NCBI RefSeq assembly: GCF_021173675.1
Contig: NZ_JAIHON010000004.1
Location: 186,001 to 250,000, forward strand
Length of the DNA: 64,000 bases
Direction of reading: 5' to 3'
Source of the DNA: Streptomyces lincolnensis
GTDB lineage: Bacteria > Actinomycetota > Actinomycetes > Streptomycetales > Streptomycetaceae
This document shows, one piece after another, positions 9,479 to 16,250 of the stretch; within the stretch, counting starts at the first letter, position 1, and each line of letters begins with the position of its first letter. The translations under genes were made by a program, and so were the position numbers. The notes below the pieces were generated by a model. That model had not been told where the DNA came from. It ran no database searches and saw nothing but the letters and a program-made list of their open reading frames with translations.

Positions 9479-9763
9479 ATGGATTACTGGAAGGTGGACT
9501 GGCGGCATGAATTCCAATCCGAGCCGATAAGATTCTATAGTGAGATCGGAGACGACGGATACGAGGTTCGAAAGATTCAGGAGTATCGCGATGGGCGGAA
9601 ACTTAAGGCCGACGAATCGCATGAGGCAGGGGAGATTGGACTCAGTGAGATTCCAGTAGGACCCATCGAAGATGTGAACAGGCAGGCGGAGTTTTCCGCA
9701 GTCGTGATCAGTCGAGAAGATTTCGAAAAAGAATGGCAGGGAGCGGACTGGTCCTCTAACTGA
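9479..9763 (+). CDS. DUF6881-type immunity protein for the RHS toxin
   Basis: 94 residues starting four bases after the toxin stop. The pattern YWKVDWRHEFQSEPIRFYSEI, GYEVRKIQEYRDGR and ISREDFEKEW matches the DUF6881 family, which is usually encoded next to polymorphic toxin tips. It is acidic, has no signal peptide or membrane segment, and shares the lower GC of the toxin tip. It would protect the producer by binding the ADP-ribosyltransferase domain in the cytoplasm; this pairing is inferred from position and family habit. Confidence 0.75.
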   Translation: MDYWKVDWRHEFQSEPIRFYSEIGDDGYEVRKIQEYRDGRKLKADESHEAGEIGLSEIPVGPIEDVNRQAEFSAVVISREDFEKEWQGADWSSN

Positions 9764-9796
9764 GGTCTTGATATGGGAGCAGGCTAAAGCGCCTCC

Positions 9797-10078
9797 GACT
9801 CCACGGCCCCACACGACGTAGCCACCCTGCTCGTCCAGAAGAACACTGCGGCCGGGCAGTTCAACGTGGAAGCGGCCGGTGATGAGGACCAGGAGGGCTG
9901 TGCGTTCCTCGCCCTTCACCCATTGGGATCGCCCGTCGTGGCGGGGGTGCACTCCCCATTTGATCTCTACGGCCTCGCTGTGGCGGGGATCGTCAACGTC
10001 CTTGAAGTGTCCGAGGAGCCATCCTCGGTCGAGTACTGCGTCTTTGCCCGCATAGCACGACGAACACTTCTGACACAT
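9797..10078 (-). pseudogene. 3'-truncated cupin-like gene
   Basis: The frame from ATG 10078 encodes 94 residues of a small cupin-like protein common in Streptomyces, often mislabelled signal peptidase I: DRGWLLGHFKDVDDPRHSE, ALLVLITGRFHVELPGRSV and GGYVVWGRGV are its strands. In intact members GRGV is followed by DHSW and the final beta strands. Here the frame runs instead into unrelated residues antisense to the immunity gene. The break at about 9797 coincides with the end of the AT-rich toxin/immunity cassette, so arrival of that cassette probably removed the 3' end. The remaining fragment is unlikely to fold. Confidence 0.6.
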
Positions 10079-10159
10079 GTCCTGGCCGCCCCAAGGCCCG
10101 GCGGGCGCCGGTCACGTGACGGACGGGGCTCGGCCGCCGTCGACGTGACCGGCATCGGG

Positions 10160-10483
10160 TCACTGCCAGAAGACCTCCACCACGGTGATCTGCGGGTCTT
10201 CGGCCCGTGGAACGAAGGTGTAGACAAGCCAGCCGCGGTGGTTGTCGAAGTACAGGATGCGCGGTCCCTTGGGGTCCGTGGACCGTACCGGTTCGACGTA
10301 CATGGTCACCGGGAGGTCCGCGTCGGCGTCGATTCCCCGAAAGTACGGATCCTCCGCTGTGACCAGTTCGGCGCGGGCTTCGTCGACCATCCTGCGTGCG
10401 TGCTCGGGTAGTGCGTCACGGCGTGCCAGGGCGTCGAGCCGCCAGTCCATCTGCCAGGGCGGCCCCATGAACGTGTCGGTCAC
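10160..10483 (-). CDS. possible toxin partner of the DUF6247 protein
   Basis: 107 residues; its ATG overlaps the stop of the upstream gene (ATGA at 10480-10483). The second half, PRILYFDNHRGWLVYTFVP and PQITVVEVFWQ, gives a strand pattern like the core of small RelE/ParE-type proteins, but no catalytic residues can be assigned. Translational coupling after a DUF6247 gene suggests a two-gene toxin-antitoxin-like unit with this as the second component. No family is recognised with confidence. Confidence 0.55.
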   Translation of the reverse strand: MTDTFMGPPWQMDWRLDALARRDALPEHARRMVDEARAELVTAEDPYFRGIDADADLPVTMYVEPVRSTDPKGPRILYFDNHRGWLVYTFVPRAEDPQITVVEVFWQ

Positions 10484-10827
10484 TCGCCGGGCCCCAGCTC
10501 CCGTGCGCGGTGACGGATCTCCGACACTTCTTCGAGGAGTGCTTTGGCCGTTGCATGATCAGTGGCCTCTGAGGCCCGGTGGTGGACATCGGCCACGTGC
10601 GCGTCGAGCCGCGGATCGCGGGCGATGGCGTACTCCACCCACCAGCGAGCCATGAACGCGGGCAGCGGGCCGATGTCGTAGGTGTCGGCGATCGCCCGTT
10701 TCCAGTGCGCGTCGAAATCGGGGAGCAACTGCGGAGTGTGCCGGGCGATCGCTTCGCGCAGAGCCCTTGGGGTTCGTTCCGGCATGGGCGGGACGGCCGG
10801 TGTCGGTTCGGCGGCGTGGGCTGTCAT
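10480..10827 (-). CDS. DUF6247 family protein, putative antitoxin
   Basis: 115 residues from ATG 10827, which has AAGGAG ten bases upstream. The conserved block RTPRALREAIARHTPQLLP, then FDAHWKRAIADTYD and FMARWWVEYAIARDP, is typical of DUF6247. The protein is all-helical, has no signal peptide, and ends in a charged helix. DUF6247 genes in Streptomyces often precede a small gene with which they overlap, as here, so an antitoxin role is plausible but unproven. Confidence 0.65.
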   Translation of the reverse strand: MTAHAAEPTPAVPPMPERTPRALREAIARHTPQLLPDFDAHWKRAIADTYDIGPLPAFMARWWVEYAIARDPRLDAHVADVHHRASEATDHATAKALLEEVSEIRHRARELGPGE

Positions 10828-10856
10828 GACCGATGAACTCCTTCGACGCGTCGTGG

Positions 10857-11207
10857 TTACGACCATAGTCCGCCCCTTGCGTGGTACGTGGCCTCTCCCG
10901 GGCCTCCGGGTTCAGGTAGACGCAGTCCCCGGGATTCCGCGATGCGCAACGCGTCCGTCAGGCATTCGGCCAGCCGGAGGCCGGCGTCGCGGACCTCGGT
11001 GTACGGCGAGGTCGGGTCGTCCAGCACGCTGCGGGCGAGGCCGAGGATGTCGGTGCCGGTAGTGAGCTGGACGGCCTCCAGGTCGTCGGCGAGGCGGGAG
11101 AGGTAGCTGCCGTTGTGGTCCGTGAGCAGGTAGCAGGGGTTGCCGTCCGCGGACAGCCAGGGCAGGAGCCGGGGTGCGGGGGCGTCCGTGGGTTCCGGGT
11201 GCTCCAT
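10857..11207 (-). CDS. conserved small Streptomyces protein, second of a coupled pair
   Basis: 116 residues; ATG 11207 overlaps the preceding stop (ATGA). The N-terminus (PRLLPWLSADGNPCYLLTD) is beta-rich and the rest helical (YLSRLADDLEAVQLTTG, AGLRLAECLTDALRIAESRG). Such proteins occur widely in Streptomyces beside a short basic partner and small GntR regulators, but I know of no function. The gene is divergent from the GntR gene at 11714 and ends about 30 bases before the DUF6247 gene, so all four minus-strand genes could share a transcript. Confidence 0.6.
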   Translation of the reverse strand: MEHPEPTDAPAPRLLPWLSADGNPCYLLTDHNGSYLSRLADDLEAVQLTTGTDILGLARSVLDDPTSPYTEVRDAGLRLAECLTDALRIAESRGLRLPEPGGPGEATYHARGGLWS

Positions 11208-11542
11208 CACGCGGCCACCTCCCGCGCGCCGATCAGGTGCTGGTCCAGGTCGATCCCGTAGTCGGCGGCGAGCACCAGAGCGAGGCGGCGGCGCTGCTTG
11301 AGGGCGGCCTCCTCCTCGTGTGCTGCGAGGTACGGGCGGACCAGAGCCGAGGCGGTGCCGTCGAGCGGGGCAGGCAGGCCGTATGGCGAGCGGTGTCGGG
11401 GGAGGGGCGGAGAGGTGAGTGGGCCGTGTCCGAGGGTGACAGCGTGGACGTAGGGGAAGGGGGTGCGGCGCCGCCGTTTGCCGGTGCTGGGGGCGAAGAG
11501 CAGGCGCAGCCGTTGGAGGGCGCGGGGGATAAGGTCGTACAT
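11207..11542 (-). CDS. small basic protein, first of a coupled pair
   Basis: 111 residues from ATG 11542. The start is supported by the typical MYDLIPRALQRLRLLF opening shared by Streptomyces relatives. It is very basic and Pro-rich in the middle (GKRRRRTPFPYV), with a helical C-terminus AALKQRRRLALVLAADYGID. It could bind nucleic acid, but no domain is recognised. It is coupled to the following gene and divergent from a GntR regulator that may control it. Confidence 0.6.
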   Translation of the reverse strand: MYDLIPRALQRLRLLFAPSTGKRRRRTPFPYVHAVTLGHGPLTSPPLPRHRSPYGLPAPLDGTASALVRPYLAAHEEEAALKQRRRLALVLAADYGIDLDQHLIGAREVAA

Positions 11543-11616
11543 GTCGACGCTCCTTGTCAGCGTTGGCCATGCCCCGGGAGGTCTAGCCACCTCGCCGGGG
11601 TCTTTCCGGACCACCT

Positions 11617-11693
11617 TGCACTAGGACGCGATAGGTAGCAACCGGGAGCACCAGGTTGCATACGGACGTTCCCTCATGTGGTGTGTTGCTGCA
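11617..11693. promoter_or_regulatory. candidate GntR operator region in divergent promoter
   Basis: The 171-bp gap between the divergent genes holds GCAACC (11638-11643) and its inverted partner GGTTGC (11654-11659). It also holds two related direct elements, TTGCACTAGGACG at 11617 and TTGCATACGGACG at 11656, and the palindrome TTGCTGCAA at 11685-11693. These are plausible binding sites for the adjacent GntR protein; none is proven. Confidence 0.35.
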
Positions 11694-11713
11694 AGGCGCT
11701 TTAGCGTGCGGCC

Positions 11714-12004
11714 ATGGCTAACGATCGGTGGACACCCGACCCGATGAGTCCCGTCTACGTGTATCTCCAAGTCGCGCACCACATCGCCGAACAGATCCGT
11801 ACAGGACGCCTGCCCGCGGGGGCACGGCTCCCCGCTGAGCGCGACCTGGCCGAGCAGTACGGCGTGGCCATCAACACCGCTCGCCGTGCGGTGCGAGAGC
11901 TCCGCGATCAGGGCCTTGTCATCACGGTCCCCATCAAGGGCACCTTTGTGCAGGCCGAGCAGCCGTCCGGTGACGCGCCCGAAGAGAGCGAAGCGGACAA
12001 CTGA
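11714..12004 (+). CDS. minimal GntR-family regulator (DNA-binding domain only)
   Basis: 96 residues. A winged helix of GntR type fills residues 10-80: YLQVAHHIAEQIRTGRLPAG, LPAERDLAEQYGVAINTARRAVREL and the wing GLVITVPIKGTFV. No effector domain follows, only a short acidic tail. Such stand-alone GntR proteins are common in Streptomyces accessory regions, where they repress neighbouring genes. It is divergent from the coupled pair at 11207-11542. No Shine-Dalgarno is visible, so the transcript may be leaderless or nearly so. Confidence 0.85.
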   Translation: MANDRWTPDPMSPVYVYLQVAHHIAEQIRTGRLPAGARLPAERDLAEQYGVAINTARRAVRELRDQGLVITVPIKGTFVQAEQPSGDAPEESEADN

Positions 12005-12020
12005 AGGGATCCGCTCCTGC

Positions 12021-12062
12021 CTACGGCAACCTGTGGACGTGTGGTCCCGCAGTCGAAGGCCA
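12021..12062 (-). pseudogene. scar: last 14 codons of a chitinase-like gene
   Basis: Read on the minus strand, these 42 bases encode WPSTAGPHVHRLP and a stop. The intact chitinase ending at 13222 finishes WSSAVGAHVHGLP and a stop. The shared end includes an identical 13-base run, GCCTACGGCAACC. The frame is not open further upstream in this gene's sense, so only the tail remains. It most likely marks an old recombination junction that placed the SUKH and two GntR genes between a GntR gene and the end of the chitinase gene. Confidence 0.6.
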
Positions 12063-12092
12063 TATGTCTACGATCCAAAGGTGGGTCAGCGT

Positions 12093-12527
12093 ATGTGGCG
12101 TGAATTGGCGATGGAATTTCCGGATGTCGAGCTGCGCGGCGCGGCAGCCGAAAGCTCCCTGGCAGACATCGAGGAGCAGCTGGGCCAGCCCCTTCCGTCA
12201 GCCCTTCGAGCGCTGCTCATGGAGACCGACGGGATTGAAGCCAAGCATGGGGCGGATCCTGTCTGGGCCTCCGACAGGATCCTGGCGGAAAACTTGGCAT
12301 TTCGTCGCAATGAGCAGTTCGAAGCGCTGTACATGCCTTTCGACGCACTGATGTTCTTCGGGGACAACGGAGGAGGAGATCAGTTCGCATTCGTTCGGAC
12401 GCCCGAGCGGGACGATGTGTTCGTCTGGGATCACGAGACCGACAGCCGTACGTGGATCTCGCCCTCGTTGGCGCGGTTCCTCCGAGCTGCCCTGGTCGGT
12501 GAGGGAGAGGACTGGTATCGGCAGTAG
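12093..12527 (+). CDS. SMI1/KNR4 (SUKH) family protein, orphan immunity candidate
   Basis: 144 residues from ATG 12093; GTG 12081 is an alternative. It shows the SUKH pattern: an N-terminal helix with SLADIEEQLGQPLPSALRALL, an EAKHGADPVWASDRI segment, and the hallmark MFFGDNGGGDQFAFV followed by VFVWDHETDSRTW. SUKH proteins usually neutralise nuclease or deaminase tips of polymorphic toxins. No matching toxin lies next to it, so it is either an orphan immunity gene or a spare defence against relatives. The coding is less GC-rich than its surroundings, consistent with transfer. Confidence 0.8.
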   Translation: MWRELAMEFPDVELRGAAAESSLADIEEQLGQPLPSALRALLMETDGIEAKHGADPVWASDRILAENLAFRRNEQFEALYMPFDALMFFGDNGGGDQFAFVRTPERDDVFVWDHETDSRTWISPSLARFLRAALVGEGEDWYRQ

Positions 12528-12593
12528 TGCAGCCTCCCAGCCAGAACGGCAGACACGCGATGACGCAGGTCGGTGCCGCTCTACGTTGGACGC

Positions 12594-12890
12594 ATGAGCA
12601 ATGTCGAGACTTCGAAGACCCCGCTGGACCCGATGAGCGCCAGACCGCTCTACATGCAGCTGGCCGACGCCATCGCCGGAAAGATCGCGTCCGGAGACCT
12701 GGCGCCGGACAGGCCCATCCCCTCCGAGAACCATCTCGCCGACGAGTACGGCGTGGCCCGACTCACCGCCCGGCGGGCCGCCCAGGAACTCCGCGAGCGT
12801 GGACTCATCGTCACTGTGCGCGGTAAGGGCTCCTTCGTCGTTGAACAGCTCGCCGGTGACGCCTTGAGGGAGGGCGAACCGAACAGCTGA
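12594..12890 (+). CDS. minimal GntR-family regulator
   Basis: 98 residues from ATG 12594; a TACGTT box about ten bases upstream suggests a leaderless transcript. The winged helix covers YMQLADAIAGKIASGDLAP, IPSENHLADEYGVARLTARR and the wing GLIVTVRGKGSFVVE. There is no effector domain. It is followed after 14 bases by another GntR gene in the same direction, probably an operon. It is a paralogue of the regulators at 11714 and 12905. Confidence 0.85.
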   Translation: MSNVETSKTPLDPMSARPLYMQLADAIAGKIASGDLAPDRPIPSENHLADEYGVARLTARRAAQELRERGLIVTVRGKGSFVVEQLAGDALREGEPNS

Positions 12891-12904
12891 GGGACGGTGG
12901 AGAG

Positions 12905-13174
12905 ATGACGGAGCTTCCGCGCTACGAGTACGTGAAACTCGCCGACGGCATCGCGGCGGACATCGCGTCCGGCACATTGCCGCAAGGGGCCGCGCTGCCG
13001 AGCGAACGGGCCATGACCGATCTGTACCGCGTGAGCATCGGCACCGTCCGCCGAGCCGTCGTCGAGCTTCGGAAGCGGGGGCTCGTCGCCACTCTGCCCG
13101 CGAAGGGGACGTACGTCATCGGGATGCCGGAGGCGAGCGGCGGGGCATCCGCGGAGACAGAGCCGAACAACTGA
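12905..13174 (+). CDS. minimal GntR-family regulator
   Basis: 89 residues with GGTGGAGAG just upstream of the ATG. It consists only of the GntR winged helix: YEYVKLADGIAADIASGTLP, LPSERAMTDLYRVSIGTVRR and the wing GLVATLPAKGTYVIG. It is likely co-transcribed with the previous GntR gene and convergent with the chitinase gene. No ligand-binding domain is present, so any signal would have to act through expression level or partners. Confidence 0.85.
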   Translation: MTELPRYEYVKLADGIAADIASGTLPQGAALPSERAMTDLYRVSIGTVRRAVVELRKRGLVATLPAKGTYVIGMPEASGGASAETEPNN

Positions 13175-13221
13175 ACGGGCGGCCCGCGCCCCCGCGGACC
13201 GCCCTCCCTCGCGCGCCCCGC

Positions 13222-14910
13222 CTACGGCAACCCGTGCACATGCGCCCCCACAGCCGAAGACCACGCGTTCCCCGCAGTCGCGTCCCAGTTCGTGGACCAC
13301 GTCATCGCCCCGCGCAGCTCCGGATACGTCCGGGAGGGTTTGAAGGAGCCGCAGGCCGTGCCCCGGGTCAGGCAGTCCAGCGCGTTGTTGACCACCGAAG
13401 GGGACACGTAGCCGCTGCCCGCTCCCCGGGGGGAAGCCGGGAGGCCCAAGCCGACCTGGGACGGAGACAGGCCGCCTTCCAATTGGATGCAGGCCAGGGC
13501 CGTCAGGAAGTCCACGGACCCCTGTGAATACACCTTGCCGTCGCAACCCAGCATGGAACCGCTGTTGTAGTACTGCATGTTGACGACCGTGAGGATGTCC
13601 TTCACGTTCAGGGCGGTCCGGAAGTAGGAGTTCGAGGTCGACTGCATGTCGATGGTCTGGGGGGCCATCGTCAGGATCAGGGACGGGCCGGCCTTGGCCG
13701 ACAGGGAACGCAGCGCCTGCGTCATGTACGTCGCGTCGAGGCCGTTCTCCAGGTCGATGTCGACGCCGTCGAAGCCGTAGGTCTGCATCAGCGCGTACAC
13801 CGAGTTCGCGAAGTTCGTCGCGGAGGTGGCGTCGTTGACCGACACCGTCCCCTTCTCGCCGCCCACCGAGATGATGACCTTCTTCCCGGCGGCCTGCTTC
13901 GCTCGGACGTCCGCCTTGAACTGGTCGACCGTGTAGCCGCCCAGGCCCGCCGAGTCCAGGGTGAAGGTGACCGCGCCCGGTGCCGTCGTCGCGTCGGCGA
14001 AGGCGACCGCGATGATGTCGTACGCCGACTGGACGTCCGACAGCTTCTGGACCGTCGCGCCGTTGTCGAAGTTCTGCCAGTAGCCCGTCACGGCGTGCCT
14101 GGGGACCGTGCTCCCACCGCCCCCGGAGGCGGTCCTCCCCGTCACCGCCGTCGACCTCGGCGACTCGCCCGCCGCGTTCGTCGCCGTGATCTGGAAGGAG
14201 TACGACGTGGAGGCGGCCAGGCCCGTCACGGTCGCCGACGTTCCCGTCACCGCCGTCGCCCTCGTGCCGTCGCGGTAGACGGTGTAGCCGGTCGCCCCGG
14301 AGACGGCACCCCAGGAGAGGGAGACCGAGGACGACGAGGTGCCCGACACCGTCACCCCGCTCGGCGCCCCCGGCACCGACGGCTCCGGATCGCCGCCCCC
14401 ACCGCCGCCGTCGGGGCCGTAGACCGACACGTCGTCCGCGAGGTACGCGGCCTGGCCGTACCAGCCGTGCAGGTACACCGTCACGGAGGTCGTGGAGGAT
14501 CCCGTCGAGAAGGTGGTCGACAGTTGTTTCCACGACGACGAGTCCGGCGTCCATGTCGAGACGTCCGTCGTGCCCGTTCCCGTCGCGCCCAGGTAGGTGT
14601 AGCCGCCCTGGACCCACGCGCTCAGCGTGTACGTGGAGTTGGGCTTCACCGCCACCGTCTGGCTGCAGCGGGCGTTGTCCTGCCCGGCCGGGGTGGCCTT
14701 GAGGGCCGTGGCGCCGCCGTGGACCGGGGACGAGACCGTCGTACCGCTGCCCGCCGAGCAGGTCCAGCCGGTCAGGCCGGACTCGAAGCCGGCGTTCTTG
14801 GCGTTGTTGAGGTCCGCGGCCACCGCCTGGCCCGCGCCGGTCGTCCCGAGGGCCAGGGCGGCCGCTGTCGCGGCCCCCGCGAGAAGGGCCCATGGGCGTC
14901 GTCTGTGCAT
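13222..14910 (-). CDS. secreted family 18 chitinase with carbohydrate-binding and FnIII domains
   Basis: 562 residues. A signal peptide of about 31 residues ends at QAVAA. A carbohydrate-binding beta-sandwich spans about 35-165 (NAGFESGLTGWTC, STYTLSAWVQGGYTYLG). A Gly-rich linker leads to one fibronectin III domain at about 175-260 (VPGAPSGVTVSGTSSSSVSL). The GH18 barrel from about 275 to the end has the catalytic motif FDGVDIDLE near residues 377-385, where the last Glu is the acid. It hydrolyses chitin outside the cell for carbon and nitrogen supply. The upstream TGGTCCAGACCA element places it in the DasR/GlcNAc regulon. A stray copy of its last 14 codons lies at 12021-12062. Confidence 0.93.
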   Translation of the reverse strand: MHRRRPWALLAGAATAAALALGTTGAGQAVAADLNNAKNAGFESGLTGWTCSAGSGTTVSSPVHGGATALKATPAGQDNARCSQTVAVKPNSTYTLSAWVQGGYTYLGATGTGTTDVSTWTPDSSSWKQLSTTFSTGSSTTSVTVYLHGWYGQAAYLADDVSVYGPDGGGGGGDPEPSVPGAPSGVTVSGTSSSSVSLSWGAVSGATGYTVYRDGTRATAVTGTSATVTGLAASTSYSFQITATNAAGESPRSTAVTGRTASGGGGSTVPRHAVTGYWQNFDNGATVQKLSDVQSAYDIIAVAFADATTAPGAVTFTLDSAGLGGYTVDQFKADVRAKQAAGKKVIISVGGEKGTVSVNDATSATNFANSVYALMQTYGFDGVDIDLENGLDATYMTQALRSLSAKAGPSLILTMAPQTIDMQSTSNSYFRTALNVKDILTVVNMQYYNSGSMLGCDGKVYSQGSVDFLTALACIQLEGGLSPSQVGLGLPASPRGAGSGYVSPSVVNNALDCLTRGTACGSFKPSRTYPELRGAMTWSTNWDATAGNAWSSAVGAHVHGLP

Positions 14911-14989
14911 GCCTGATACGCCGTGCACTGGTGCCTCCGGTGGGGGAGAGGGACGAGGGACGGCGGTGGCCACCGCAGCACCCACCAAG

Positions 14990-15016
14990 TTGGTCCAGAC
15001 CAATCGCGGGTGTCAA
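14990..15016 (-). promoter_or_regulatory. chitinase promoter with DasR-type operator (dre)
   Basis: TTGGTCCAGACCAA at 14990-15003 differs in one central base from the DasR consensus core TGGTCTAGACCA. On the minus strand TTGACA (15011-15016) is a good -35 box, and a spacer of about 17 bases leads to a weak -10 near CCAACT (14988-14993). The operator therefore sits across the spacer and -10, as in known Streptomyces chi promoters, giving repression that is lifted by glucosamine-6-phosphate. Confidence 0.7.
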
Positions 15017-15269
15017 GGGTTGCGGCAGGAGCACGTCAATTCAGCCGAGGCAGCCGCCCTCGTCGTAAAAGATCACGTGGCAAGTGCGCCCCATCTGAGC
15101 TGAAATCGCCCTCTATTAGGCCCTGAACAGGACCAGGAAGTCATAGAAACGCTGTTCTCCGGTCACAGGGGCGTGGTTACAGTGCTCAGGTAGTCACGCA
15201 GTGAAGTCGACCGGGTGCGCCGGAGTCACACCGGGCGAGCCCACCGGCAGGGGATTTCGGGGAGCGCAC

Positions 15270-16190
15270 GTGCCAACTGCCATTGCCGTGACCAGTGCCG
15301 ACATGGCGCTGCCGCCGCAGGACGACCGAACCATGCCCGCGGCCGTGCTGGCGGACCTGGACAGCCAGCCGCTGGAGCACTCGCTCGCCGCCATGCAGGT
15401 GCTGCTCGACCAGTACGGACATGTCGTCGTCGTGTACTCGGCGGCCGTACCGAAGGCGGTAGAACGGCGGCTGCACACCGTCCGCTCCCTGCTGGAGAGC
15501 GACCGTATCGCCCTGTTCCGGCCCGATCTGCCGCCCCTGGGACTCGCCGTCCTGGCCCGGCAGTTGCGGCAGCTCGCCTCCTGCGACCTCAGCCCCGGAG
15601 TGCTCGGCTCGGCCGCGCGGCTGCTCACGCACTACATCCACGCGGGCGCGCTCCTCGGTTCCGTCACCAAGCTCGACCGGCTTCCCGTGAGTCTGAAGTC
15701 GCACGCCAAGTCGTGGGTGCCCGGCAGTCAGTTCGGTGTGCTCGCCCATCCGCAGCCGCAGCTCGTGCGGATGGCGCCCGGGGTCACGCTTCCGGGGCCG
15801 GAGTTCGCCACCTCGATGCTCGTCGCCAAGGGGCAGCTGCAGTCCGACTGGGTCACCGCGACCCTGGCGCCGGCGTGGAAGGCGCAGGGGCTGCGCGAGG
15901 CCGTGCTGCCCGCCGAGTCCCAGGAGTGGTGGGGGACCGGGAAGGTGATCGAGTTCGCCAGCTTCCTGCCCGACCTCTCCGTCCTTTACCAGTTGGTCAC
16001 CTCGGTACGGCAGAACATCTGTCACTGGTGCGGCATCGAGCTCATCGGCGACCGGTGCGTCTTCTGTTCCGCCACCAGCCCCGCGGCCCAGGCCACCACC
16101 GGGCCCTCGACCACCACCGCCGCCACCGCCGCCGTCAACACCTCCACCACCGCGTCACCCCGGTACCAGCACCAACTGCCCGCCGGGTGA
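15270..16190 (+). CDS. conserved protein with C-terminal zinc ribbon, upstream of tad locus
   Basis: 306 residues from GTG 15270, chosen for the GGGGAG six bases upstream. The bulk is an alpha/beta domain without a known motif (LEHSLAAMQVLLDQYGHVVV, LLTHYIHAGALLG). Near the C-terminus HWCGIELIGDRCVFC gives a CxxC...CxxC zinc ribbon, followed by a Thr/Ala-rich tail. It precedes cpaB by 60 bases and runs in the same direction, so it may belong to the pilus locus. No catalytic function can be assigned. Confidence 0.6.
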   Translation: MPTAIAVTSADMALPPQDDRTMPAAVLADLDSQPLEHSLAAMQVLLDQYGHVVVVYSAAVPKAVERRLHTVRSLLESDRIALFRPDLPPLGLAVLARQLRQLASCDLSPGVLGSAARLLTHYIHAGALLGSVTKLDRLPVSLKSHAKSWVPGSQFGVLAHPQPQLVRMAPGVTLPGPEFATSMLVAKGQLQSDWVTATLAPAWKAQGLREAVLPAESQEWWGTGKVIEFASFLPDLSVLYQLVTSVRQNICHWCGIELIGDRCVFCSATSPAAQATTGPSTTTAATAAVNTSTTASPRYQHQLPAG

Positions 16191-16250
16191 GCCGACCCAG
16201 GCCCGCCCTCCTCCGCCCGATCCAACCCCCCCGACGAGGTCGTACGGTCC

